From positions 2,666,001 to 2,730,000 of the forward strand of contig QYRS01000007.1 in NCBI GenBank assembly GCA_006503535.1: a stretch of DNA of 64,000 bases. Direction: 5' to 3'. A model generated the notes under the pieces. The model was given only the letters and a program-made list of their open reading frames with translations, made no database searches and had not been told where the DNA came from. The first letter of the stretch is position 1. Every line of letters begins with the position of its first letter. Shown one piece after another: positions 47,095 through 56,300 of the stretch. A program made the translations under genes and the position numbers. This DNA is from Arthrinium phaeospermum (lineage: Eukaryota; Ascomycota; Sordariomycetes; Amphisphaeriales; Apiosporaceae).

Positions 47095-47823
47095 TACTTT
47101 GACATGGGATTTCTTTTCTTTAAAGTATGGGTTATTGGTGTTGTTGTTTATTTCAGCGTCTCTTATGTATTTGTACTTTCCTTTTAGAATTTGATATATG
47201 ACAACCAATTGTATAACTACATAATAATGCCAGCTTTTGTTTCAGTGTAGGGTGAGTAACAATAGTTTCCATGATCTAAGGGGGCAGATGGTGACGACTC
47301 TTGACAACTTTGATGTTTTGAGCAATTGAAACATTGATCCATTTTTAGGCACTTGGGGCCCTGCATTACCTAAGACAAGCACCAGCAACGGTGTGGCTAC
47401 AGGGCAATGGCAGCTTCTGCCAACTGCTGGCAGCATTACTCAGTTGTGGCGCAGTCCCGCGAAAATCCCTGTTCAACTTTTTTCTAGCGGGTTCCCCCTA
47501 GCTGGCTAATTCCTAACGTCGGCAATTGGAAGGACAGGCTAACGAATTGACGATTCCACCTCTCAGCATCTCTCGTCTTTGTATAATAGGCTGTCTTGAT
47601 ATACTTCCCTTCTTTTCTTAACCTAATGTCCTCATTGTAATTGCCTGTCACCTTGGTTCTTTCTGGCTCGGGTTCCTTCGGTTGCTCCGTCCTTGCGGTG
47701 GTCCTGGTTGCGACCTTTTCGTAGCCGCAGGTCTGCGCGCGAACGCGTTGCGCAAACCTGTCAGCTCGCTAGTAACCACCAGCCAGGAGTTCATCAATGG
47801 GTCTTCATCATAACACGCATTAG
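47095..47823. other. Intergenic stretch between NR-PKS and AAA ATPase
   Basis: The first part is AT-rich 3' sequence and the last 250 bases are CT-rich leader sequence. I see no gene here. Confidence 0.5.
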
Positions 47824-49419
47824 ATGGCGCAATCGTCTAGCCTCTCCTTCACAGCGGGCCACCGGCTTCTCGACCCCTCCATGCAAGGCCTGGGACTTTT
47901 GAGGGATGTTGCCGGGCGGTGGTCGGCTGACCTGGATCTGACGCGGTTGGGTTCCCTCGTCGCCATCGCCGGCCTCGCACCCGCACTCTGGCGTTTTCTC
48001 CGCAGCGCCTGGCACGAGACCTACAGCTGGATCCAGCAGTTCTTCCTCGCGACAGTGACGATCCCCGGGCGCGACCCGTTGAATCGCAATGTCATGGCCT
48101 GGGTCCTGGCGCATGTCATCGAGCCCCGGAGCATCCGCTCGGTGACGGCGCGCACTCGAACCCATGCCGCCGATACCGCCGACAGGGCTGCTCAGCTTAA
48201 GAAGACCAAGCGTGAGGTGCAGTATCTGCCGCACTTCGAGACGACGTGGTTCTGGCATGACGGGACCCTGTTCACCATCCGCCGATCCCTCGACGTCTTC
48301 CACGCCGCCATGGGCGACCCGTCCTACGACGGTATTGGCGGCGAGGAACTCACCATTGGCTGCATCGGACGGTCCACGAACCCGGCGAAGAGGCTCATCC
48401 AGACCTGCCGGGAGTATGCCGACACGCAGGCGCAGTACTTCATCATCATCTACTCGCGGGACCGCTACGGCATGTCGTGGCAGCCCAAGTCGCGCAAGCC
48501 CATCCGTCGATTGGACACGGTGCACTTCGACGATAGCGTGAAGCAAGAGCTCTTGGCCGATATCCGGAAGTACCTGGATCCCAAGACCAAGCGCCGCTAC
48601 CAGGGGCGCAGCATGCCCTATCGCCGAGGCTACCTCTTCTACGGACCCCCAGGCACTGGCAAGTCGTCTCTGTCCACTGCCCTGGCTGGCGAGTTCGGAC
48701 TCGACCTGTATGAGGTCAAGATGCCCAGCGTGGCGGCCGACCACGATCTTGAGCAGATGTTCCAGGAGATCCCGCCCCAATGCATTGTCCTACTGGAGGA
48801 TATTGACGCTGTGTGGGCCGACCGCACCTCGTCATCATCCGGGTCGAATTCTGACTCTCATGCGCAAAACGGTGGTGGCAGATCGGGCTGTACCCTCTCA
48901 GGTCTGCTCAATGTGCTCGACGGCGTCGGCTCCCAGGAAGGTCGCATCGTCGTCATGACCACGAACAAGCCCGAACACCTCGACAGCGCGCTGGTGCGGC
49001 CCGGCCGCGTCGATATGAAGGTCTTCCTCGGCAACATCAGCCAGCAGTCGGCGGAGCAGATGTTTGTCCGCATGTTCGCGCCCGATCTCCACGACAACCT
49101 GGCCCTGACTCTACTGCCCGCCTCGACCGGCTCGGCATCTTCGTCCATGTCTGGAAGCGTTCTGGGCGATGCGTCGGATGCCGGCGGGTGCAGCACCCCT
49201 TTGCTCGTCGAGGAGATCCACCGACTTGCTGCCGACTTCGCCAAGCATATCCCCGACGACACCTTCACCCCGTCCCAGCTCCAGGGCTTCTTCCAGCTTT
49301 ACCTCGATAGCGCGGTCGATGCGGCGGCTAATATTGCGCCTTGGGTGGAGAGGGAGCTGGCGAGACGGTCGGCGGATGATAATATTGAAATCGTCAAGGA
49401 CAAGAACACCACCCAATAG
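47824..49419 (+). CDS. BCS1-like mitochondrial AAA ATPase
   Basis: An intact frame of 531 aa. A likely membrane segment near residues 42-60 (LGSLVAIAGLAPALWRFL) is followed by a BCS1 N-terminal domain (about 80-245). The AAA module has Walker A GPPGTGKSS at 274, Walker B IVLLEDID near 321, and arginine-finger region VRPGRVDMK. A Ser/Gly-rich insertion lies after Walker B and another in the C-terminal part. BCS1 folds and inserts the Rieske protein of respiratory complex III in the mitochondrial inner membrane. Filamentous fungi carry many diverged paralogues of unknown role. Just downstream of and co-directional with the NR-PKS, it could be a cluster member or self-protection factor, or a simple neighbour. 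Confidence 0.88.
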   Translation: MAQSSSLSFTAGHRLLDPSMQGLGLLRDVAGRWSADLDLTRLGSLVAIAGLAPALWRFLRSAWHETYSWIQQFFLATVTIPGRDPLNRNVMAWVLAHVIEPRSIRSVTARTRTHAADTADRAAQLKKTKREVQYLPHFETTWFWHDGTLFTIRRSLDVFHAAMGDPSYDGIGGEELTIGCIGRSTNPAKRLIQTCREYADTQAQYFIIIYSRDRYGMSWQPKSRKPIRRLDTVHFDDSVKQELLADIRKYLDPKTKRRYQGRSMPYRRGYLFYGPPGTGKSSLSTALAGEFGLDLYEVKMPSVAADHDLEQMFQEIPPQCIVLLEDIDAVWADRTSSSSGSNSDSHAQNGGGRSGCTLSGLLNVLDGVGSQEGRIVVMTTNKPEHLDSALVRPGRVDMKVFLGNISQQSAEQMFVRMFAPDLHDNLALTLLPASTGSASSSMSGSVLGDASDAGGCSTPLLVEEIHRLAADFAKHIPDDTFTPSQLQGFFQLYLDSAVDAAANIAPWVERELARRSADDNIEIVKDKNTTQ

Positions 49420-49869
49420 GCACCAGAAGATGAACCCTTATGTAGGATAGAGATGGGGATTGTAAATTAGGTCTGTATTCTTACTATGACGATGGGATCC
49501 ATGGGGTTGGACACGCATCAACGGCGTTTATATATACTTTGCTTATGGAACAATCAATATTGGGTAGGAACATCGTGTCGCCTACATTTGCGGAGATATA
49601 TACGTGAGAATTTTGAGAGATCGTCATAATTATCTGTTTACGTGTACAACTCCTAATGATAGATCAGTTGACGGTTTCTCGAGTATGCTCTCGTGCAACG
49701 CCTATGGAGAGGCCAGTCAACTCTTTAGTTACAACATTATCGTCACAAGGGAACACAACGAATTTCTTTCAGCTGCTGCAGTGCTGTACATAATTAGTAG
49801 GTTAGTATCTTCCAACAACTCGTTACTCCACACAGCAGGAGCATCTGGGTACTTTCGATGCTCAGACCA
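49420..49869. other. Convergent intergenic stretch
   Basis: AT-rich, with no supported feature. It lies between the 3' ends of the AAA ATPase and KH-protein genes. Confidence 0.5.
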
Positions 49870-50841
49870 TTAAAGTTTTGTCCAGCCGTTCATCTCCGCC
49901 TCAAATCGTCTGTACTCAATGTCCAATGTGTTGGACTGACCCGGCCCTTGAGCTTCAACTGAACCGACGGCAGGTCTTCTCCACGGCGGGACGGTGCTGG
50001 CGGGCGCTGAACTAGTGTTAGTAGCGGTGTTGTCCGTGGGCAGCGTGAGAAGCCGCCCAGCGTGACCCCGGCCCTCATCGTCCCGGAACGTCCCGTTGGC
50101 CATGGCCAGATCTCGGAGCTGCTGCTGCTTCCGCTCGTTGGCGTGCTCGGGCGTGGTGGCCGCGCGATCGATGACGTCTTGCACGAGCGCCTTGGCGCGA
50201 TCGACCTTGGCCCGCGAGTCGGCCGTGATGAGGCAATGGAGAGGCTCGTGCGCATCGTCCACGACTCCTCCCTTGGCGACACAGTGGTTTGGGCGGCGGG
50301 CCCGGCCCTCCTTGACCGAGCCCTTGCCTCGGATGACTATGTTGGCGCCCGATTGGGTGTTCATATCCGCTAGGCTGCGGCCGCGAGGGCCCAGGAGTTG
50401 GCCGATGAAGTTTACCCAAGGGTATTCTTTGGTGGGAATGTAGATCTTGTCAGTAATATTGCCGGCTCGCGTGGCGGGACGAGGAACGTAGCCCCGGGGT
50501 GGGCGATAGTTGGGTAGGCCGCGGGTTGCGCGCTGGACCAGGTCGTGGTATTCGCTCTCGAGTGCCGTCCGGTAGCGGCGTTGTCTCGTGTTGGTTCGCA
50601 CACCGGAAGCGTCGTATTCTGGGGGCGGCGATGGGCACCTGCGGAAGAAGGCGTCAGTAGTAGGTAGAAACGTGTCGGTTAGTAACAAGTGATGGAGCTC
50701 CTCGATACGCACAAGCATGGCATATGCTTCGACCTGCTCGCTCGTCATGGGGCCAGTGATGGCCGTCGTGAGATGTGGGAGTCTCGGGGTCGCGCTTTCC
50801 GAACCCCATCTCGTGGGTCTCCCATTCGACAGCTGAGCCAT
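49870..50841 (-). CDS. Branchpoint-binding protein (SF1/BBP) paralogue without zinc knuckles
   Basis: An intact 323-aa frame. It follows the order of fungal BBP/Msl5: a helix-hairpin segment (TSEQVEAYAMLVRIEELHHLL), the CPSPPPEYDASGVRTNTR motif, a KH domain with GPRG loop (FIGQLLGPRGRSL) and RGKGSVKEG, then a QUA2-like stretch ending LRDLAMANGTFRDDEG. In true BBP the next residues start two CCHC zinc knuckles that help bind RNA; here they are absent and the chain continues into a low-complexity tail. It can thus probably recognise a branchpoint-like RNA but with altered affinity. It is likely a divergent second copy rather than the essential gene. A start five codons further upstream is also possible. 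Confidence 0.82.
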   Translation of the reverse strand: MAQLSNGRPTRWGSESATPRLPHLTTAITGPMTSEQVEAYAMLVRIEELHHLLLTDTFLPTTDAFFRRCPSPPPEYDASGVRTNTRQRRYRTALESEYHDLVQRATRGLPNYRPPRGYVPRPATRAGNITDKIYIPTKEYPWVNFIGQLLGPRGRSLADMNTQSGANIVIRGKGSVKEGRARRPNHCVAKGGVVDDAHEPLHCLITADSRAKVDRAKALVQDVIDRAATTPEHANERKQQQLRDLAMANGTFRDDEGRGHAGRLLTLPTDNTATNTSSAPASTVPPWRRPAVGSVEAQGPGQSNTLDIEYRRFEAEMNGWTKL

Positions 50842-51495
50842 GACGAAGATATTCAAATGTTGGTTTGTTGTGTTAGTGTTATTAGCGTCGGTTGAATGGC
50901 GTTCTCAAGAACACGATTTGTGAAACCCCGTGAAAAGCTCTGGGACAAGTTTTCTGATGGATCAATTATTACACGGTATATTTGAGGTTGAAATTTTACA
51001 GGCGAGCGCGGGAGAAAGCAAGAGAGAGAGAGGAAGAGAAGGTTTTTAAATACCGCGACCGGAAAAACATGTTGTTAAGCTTCACGTTATCTATGGTGCT
51101 ATAAACGTTATTTTTGGAACACGAGCCCTTCTGGTTCATTTTACTGTACTATAACCCCATGATAATGAGCTCGCGGGTAATGAATGCTATCCAAACATTT
51201 GTAATAATATGAAATTGCATATGATATGGCTGTTAGTATGGTTGGTTCAGGGGCTACCAGCAGCTCCTGAAAGAGCCGTCACGTGGGCACATCGCAGGAA
51301 ATGGCAGTCTCCTGAGGCACGACGCCGGCTATAGTATGGATGTATTGGTGAATGATCTGGTGAAGGATGATTGCAATAAATCATGAGGTGATGTTGAGAG
51401 CGTGGATAGTGTTGCGGAACGAGATGTGGAAAGGTTTGCTGGTTGCGCCGTTGCTGGCAGAGTACCACTTGCTAAAGTGCGACTGCCGCTGTTAA
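50842..51495. other. Intergenic stretch
   Basis: This is the promoter side of the KH-protein gene, including a GA-rich run near 51013-51040. No other feature is supported. Confidence 0.5.
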
Positions 51496-51922
51496 CTAGG
51501 CTTTGATACGAGCGAACAGTTGGTATGAGTTCAACGTTCCAAATTTGATATTGTGCTGAGAGATTTCCCTTAAGTAATCGTCGGCTGTGGATGCTTGCTG
51601 TCGTTGCTGTGTCCATCCCAGCTCGTCCAAGAACTCATTGTTTTTGCCCGGTCGAATCGAGCATGCGATGACATTGTCCTTGATATCGGTGAAGGAGCAT
51701 GCATCAGCGGACTCCCCAACGTTATCCATCAAGCCCTTCGCATACATCCTATCGGCCACACGATCCTGGATACGTGCATCTTGGTCGTTTCCACCAATTG
51801 TGGAATGTTTGGCCCTTGTGAGAGCTAATTATGATAATAATGATGAAACGAGTCCCGTCACCAGCACTAGTTTGGCCCTCCGGGTCAGCCACTTTCAGCA
51901 TCTCTGCACTGGTTAGTGTCAT
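51496..51922 (-). CDS. Small hypothetical protein, exon structure unsure
   Basis: Two open pieces in different frames could join into about 130 aa. One begins MTLTSAEMLKVADPEGQTSA; the other holds ADACSFTDIKDNVIACSIRP and ends in QLFARIKA. The only clean GT-AG join is an intron of about 37 bases near 51830-51865, which is very short for these fungi, so a missing base or different exon limits are possible. I recognise no domain. It may not be a gene. Confidence 0.3.
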
Positions 51923-52473
51923 AAACAAGATCAGGTACTGCTGAAGGCGCCGCTGGGGCCAAACATACTTTGTGTAGAGTTTTGATGCATCCTCCAGGGG
52001 CTCATCATGTTAGTTCGTAAGCGCAAGTGTAACAGACACCGGATCTGACTTTGACCATGTCCCTTCGCATTTATTCCACCTATTATTCCACATTCTTTAA
52101 CAGGCGGTAACATCCCCTGCGTATGAGAGAAGCACACACGGTGGTATAAACGATACCGCATAATTGCATGGAATCATCGGTAGCTATAGTGTTTGGGGCG
52201 TCCGCGATCTAGCTGATTCTGGCGGAATGAAATTACGTTATACCAGCCTCTACAATCCGCCGTCGTTGATGGTTTTGCTCTGGGGCTGCTCTAGCTCCTT
52301 CGCCTCGCCGCCATGGCAGCATCAAAATCATGCCAATCTAAATTTGGTTTGTGGCAGGGAAATGTCATTAATTTGGATGAGAATAGGAGTGTACTTCCTG
52401 CTCTGAGCCTTCGCGGAAGTCTCCTTTTAAATGCCGGCCATCACCTAATCAGTACGAAAACAACCATCAGAAA
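51923..52473. other. Intergenic stretch
   Basis: No supported feature; it is presumed to be the promoter region of the Cys-rich gene that follows. Confidence 0.45.
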
Positions 52474-53244
52474 ATGTCGCTTTCCACCACCTGCAGACTG
52501 TTTTGGACCGACTTGCATGACAATGTCGTCTCGACCACGAACGAAACAGCCCAGTGTGACAGCACCTATACCCAGTGCCTGATCACCCCGAGGTCATCGT
52601 ATGGACGCCTGCACGCCACGTGCGATTCCAAAACACACTTCCCCGAAGAGCAGGACCACTTCCGGCTCTCGTCGCGCTACAGCCAATACTTCTGCACTTG
52701 CAACGGCAGGACGGTAACGGTCCCGTCTGGAGTTACCTGCGGCTCCACGTGCTACTCAATGGATACCAAGTTCCCCGACTGCACGCTAGTGACGCTGTAC
52801 GACAGCTCCGCTCAGGGCAGCCCAGAACATTCTTACAAAGAGTCCTGCACGGCGTTCGACTGCGACACTACCGGCGTTAATTGCACGACCGCTGAGAGCG
52901 GACAGTTATACAAGTGCGACAACTACGAACACTCCTCCCAGATCGCGTCCTCCGACTCGAGTCACTCCTACGTATGCAACTGCCACGATGCGGCTACGGT
53001 CCCCGCCATCTACACGAGTACGGGCAAAGACGTCCAATGCAGTAGTTGCGGGACTGGCGGCGGCGGCGGCGGCACTACTACCATCAATGGGGCGGCCAGA
53101 GTGGAGGGTACCCCGGCAGCAGCAGCTACAGCCAGCGCTATTGCTTCCAGATCGCAAGCACGGTCGAAATCCTCTTCCAGTTCAATGAATTTCGGCATTG
53201 TCACGGTGGTCATTCTTGTCACTAGGCGGTGGCTTCGATCATGA
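52474..53244 (+). CDS. Cysteine-rich protein of unknown function
   Basis: A single frame of 256 aa with about 20 cysteines, many in closely spaced groups (YFCTCNGRTVTVPSGVTCGSTC, YVCNCHD, VQCSSCG), which suggests disulfide-rich, exported protein. No clear signal peptide is seen at the ATG chosen, so an upstream exon or a different start may be missing. The C-terminal third is Gly/Thr/Ala/Ser-rich, and the last 20 residues (FGIVTVVILVTRRW) are hydrophobic, as for a membrane tail or GPI signal. I do not recognise the family. Confidence 0.55.
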   Translation: MSLSTTCRLFWTDLHDNVVSTTNETAQCDSTYTQCLITPRSSYGRLHATCDSKTHFPEEQDHFRLSSRYSQYFCTCNGRTVTVPSGVTCGSTCYSMDTKFPDCTLVTLYDSSAQGSPEHSYKESCTAFDCDTTGVNCTTAESGQLYKCDNYEHSSQIASSDSSHSYVCNCHDAATVPAIYTSTGKDVQCSSCGTGGGGGGTTTINGAARVEGTPAAAATASAIASRSQARSKSSSSSMNFGIVTVVILVTRRWLRS

Positions 53245-53339
53245 TTTACATAATGTCTTTTCCAGTTTGCAATGCAGAGTAACATGTCGGATTTAAGTAG
53301 TATAGGAAACAATGCTTGAGTAGAAAATAGTACGCGATC

Positions 53340-53800
53340 TTCCAATCTTTATTACCACTTTACTCACATCAGATTTATCCTCGTGGGTAAGGACCGTGGT
53401 TATGCTAGTATTGCGCTTGACCGAGGCGATGAGGGTATGGGCATTGGGGCCGATGAAGTTCGTCACTGTATCCTCCTCGCCTTTCTCTCGCGACTGAATC
53501 CAAGTGGTGGCAAGGTTGCCTTGGAGTGACGAGGCCTCCTGCCCCCGTCGTCTTAAAGCATGCTAGATAGATTGCGTAGCCGCTTCGGCGGGTAGGGTCT
53601 GACCGACCTAGCACGAAGTGTCGGCCTTTGGAGTTCACGCCGTCTGCGCAGACGACGGCGTCGGCGGCCCAGCGTTGACCGGTTTTGTTGACGACTCCAG
53701 CTGTATCTTCCGTCTCAAAGTACTCCTTGATTTGAGTCAGTCCGGCGTATCCGCTATACCGCCGGGAACCAATCAAATAAACACCGCCTTAGGCCCGTCT
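53340..53800 (-). pseudogene. Decayed FAD monooxygenase fragment
   Basis: The middle of a salicylate-hydroxylase-like enzyme can be read: AADAVVCADGVNSKGRHFVLGR (the DG motif region) followed by RRSGYAIYLACFKTT. After a change of frame it continues as EEDTVTNFIGPNAHTLIASVK and TTVLTHEDKSD. The FAD-binding start and the C-terminal part with the GD motif are both absent from the surrounding sequence. It is therefore a remnant, unlike the fuller monooxygenase gene at 37.5-38.9 kb. Confidence 0.7.
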
Positions 53801-53976
53801 TTCAGGGGTCCTTAGCCCCACATGCACATGGCAATATTGGTGAATGTTCTGGGCCGAGCGGTTATAAAGGCGGCACTGAGCCGTCTTCGTCTTGCTAACC
53901 CATTAAGTATCTTTCATTTCCGACTCTTCGCCTCTTCTAGTTGTATTAACTTCTGGCATAGTTCGAAACGAACGCC

Positions 53977-54717
53977 ATGGAATCAACCGTGGACTCCATC
54001 ATTGCCACCTCTTTTCACTGCTTCTCCCGTCTCCCCTTCGAGCTGCGCCGCATCGTCTGGAGCCTGGCCGTCTTCCCTCGCACCATCACCTGCGCCGCCG
54101 GGCCGAGAACACCGGTGCCTGGCGATGACAACTCTAATGAGGAAGACCCCTGGGAAGGCTGGCACTGGACCATGTATTGCTATGGTACCGTGCCGCCCCC
54201 GCCGCTGCTACAGGCCTGTTCCGAGTCAAGATCAGTAGCCATCTCCGACGGTCTCTATAGGGCCGAACTCTGGCCGGCCTGGGTGCGGATACCTCAGAGC
54301 CCCCGATATACTTGGGTCAACTACGAGTTCGACACCATCCATCTGCCCAGCTATCTGTTGCCCTTCTTGATCCGCAAATTCATCCTCGACGGAGGAGATC
54401 ATTGGAAAGCCCTTGACTTCTTCACCCATTTTCACATTGAAAAAGACATGATCTATATGCAGTCTCTCCGAGAGCTGCGGATCCTGACCGGGCACCATGT
54501 CGGAGCGTGGGGGGACGCCTTTCGTAGCCTCCAGTCACGTTTGGAAGAGCGGTTTGGTGGAAAACCGGGCTGGGCTGCCCCGGAGATCACCATCGTTCAT
54601 AAGATCACCGGAGAACAGGCCGACGAGAGCAACATAGACGAGAAACATGGTGCCTTTCTTGTCAACCACTGCGGGCCATTTGGTGCCCCCCCACCCTTCA
54701 TGTCGCCATGGAACTGA
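53977..54717 (+). CDS. 2EXR domain protein
   Basis: An intact frame of 246 aa from ATG in good context (GCCATGG). It shows the signature of the fungal 2EXR family: FHCFSRLPFELRRIVWSLAV near the start, then PPPPLLQACSESRSVAISDGLY, then YTWVNYEFDTIHL. This family is large and expanded in filamentous ascomycetes; its biochemical role is unknown. There is no signal peptide. It has no evident link to the polyketide genes. Confidence 0.82.
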   Translation: MESTVDSIIATSFHCFSRLPFELRRIVWSLAVFPRTITCAAGPRTPVPGDDNSNEEDPWEGWHWTMYCYGTVPPPPLLQACSESRSVAISDGLYRAELWPAWVRIPQSPRYTWVNYEFDTIHLPSYLLPFLIRKFILDGGDHWKALDFFTHFHIEKDMIYMQSLRELRILTGHHVGAWGDAFRSLQSRLEERFGGKPGWAAPEITIVHKITGEQADESNIDEKHGAFLVNHCGPFGAPPPFMSPWN

Positions 54718-55204
54718 CAAGAGGACCTCGAAATCTGTCGCACACACCTCGACAGTTGCGCATTGTAGCCTTCCCTAGATATTATCAGTTCATCAATTGC
54801 CACTGACAAACATTAGGGGGTCCGCTGAGAGTCACTAATACCTGACAGAAGCTTATCTCGGTCGATAGGATGATATATTGGAGATATCCCGATTGGCATT
54901 GGTATTCCTGCGGCGCATGCGGCGCGGGTGCGTCAACCGATAGTGGATAGGGATCCATCATGACCCCGGCAGCCATGGACCGATCTGGATTCAAATATGT
55001 GTGGCACTATTCCCACTGTCCAATTTCCGCTCGGGGGTGAGTCACGCCATGCAGTGGGAAATTTGTCCACCCGCCAAAATATCCCCACACAGGCTCTATG
55101 TATCAACTCATAATATCTCGTCGCACCTAACCGTCTGCGCTCAAGGACCCAGCCCTCCCTTCCCTCTGCCTCTTCATCCGACCCAAGAGCATTCGTCACT
55201 AGTC

Positions 55205-56066
55205 ATGTTCTTCTCGGCACCTTGTGTTATTTCAGGACTTCTGCTTTTGTCCCTTCCGCCGACAGCAGCAGATGAGGTACCCAACCTGCCGTACGACCCG
55301 GCCACTTGGCCTGGCTGCACGTTCTGGTATGACAACTACGGGGACATGACATGTGTTGAAACTGCCGCCCACTACTTCATCAAGCTGGCCGACATGATCA
55401 AATGGAACCCCCGGCTCTCGAGTGACGGCAAGAACTGCGTCGGTTGGACCGATTTCATGTCGTACGTCACCGCACTCATCCATCCTGCCCGCGCCACCAG
55501 GTATAAATGTTAACGGAGACAACAGGTACTGTATCGACGCGTTCGTGGCCCCTCCCCCCGCAACAACGACGGCGGCGAGCACCACCGCCAAGCCCGCACC
55601 CGCCAGCAAACCCCGGCCACAGCCCACCTGGGTCGCGCGCGGCTGCTACCTCGATGACGGGTCGCCGCCGACAATCGCGAACCGCGCGAGCGTGCCCGGC
55701 GGCGGCGACGGGGCCATGACCCCGGACGTGTGCGGCGCGATGTGTTGGGCCGCCGGCTTCGTCTTCGCGGGCGTGGAGCGGGGCAGCGAGTGCTGGTGCG
55801 GCGACTCGATCCGCAACGAGAAGCCCGCCGACGCCGCCACGACGTGCGGGCAGCCCTGCGCCGGCGACGCGTCTCGCACGTGCGGCGGCGACGGGCGCAT
55901 CGAGGTCTTTGAAGGTCGGCCCGTCGGCGTGCCCTCATCCTCCACTGCCACCGGGACCCTGCCACCACCCGTTGGGACGACGCAGGGATTCCCGGCTGTC
56001 TCAACGACGACAGCGTCCTCCAACGCGGCCCGGAACCTTCCGCTTGGCCTTGCATGGCTGGCTTGA
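55205..56066 (+). CDS. Secreted LysM-WSC domain protein
   Basis: Exons 55205-55461 and 55526-56066 give 265 aa; the 64-base intron has donor GTACGT and acceptor CAG and restores the LysM end as DFMSYCIDAF. A signal peptide (MFFSAPCVISGLLLLSLPPTAA) precedes a LysM domain (TWPGCTFWYDNYGDMTCVE to CIDAF, about residues 35-93). A Pro/Thr/Ala-rich linker follows, then a WSC domain with its cysteines (RGCYLDDG, CGAMCWAAGF, ECWCGD, CGQPC, RTCGG), and a Ser/Thr-rich tail that ends in a hydrophobic stretch suited to a GPI anchor. LysM binds chitin-like glycans and WSC binds cell-wall sugars, so it probably acts at the cell wall. Confidence 0.85.
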
Positions 56067-56300
56067 TCTTGCGTGTAGGTCGGCGGCATGCACTCGTAAT
56101 GGTCTTTTGGGGTAATTTCATATGCGTTTAGGTCGTCGCGAACTGTCTTGGTTCAAGTTCTTATGAGTTCTTAGAGCCCACCCTTCTAGGCATGAAAGCT
56201 ATGTTGCTCATTCTACCCTGAAACAAAAGTTGGAATTCTTATAATACAAGTGGGTTCGATACATGCTAGGTTCTAGACATAGCAGGCCATAGTTTTGCGC

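Noticed and set aside
47794..48780. 328-codon minus-strand frame opposite the AAA ATPase
   Set aside because: Antisense shadow; the plus strand has Walker A and B motifs.
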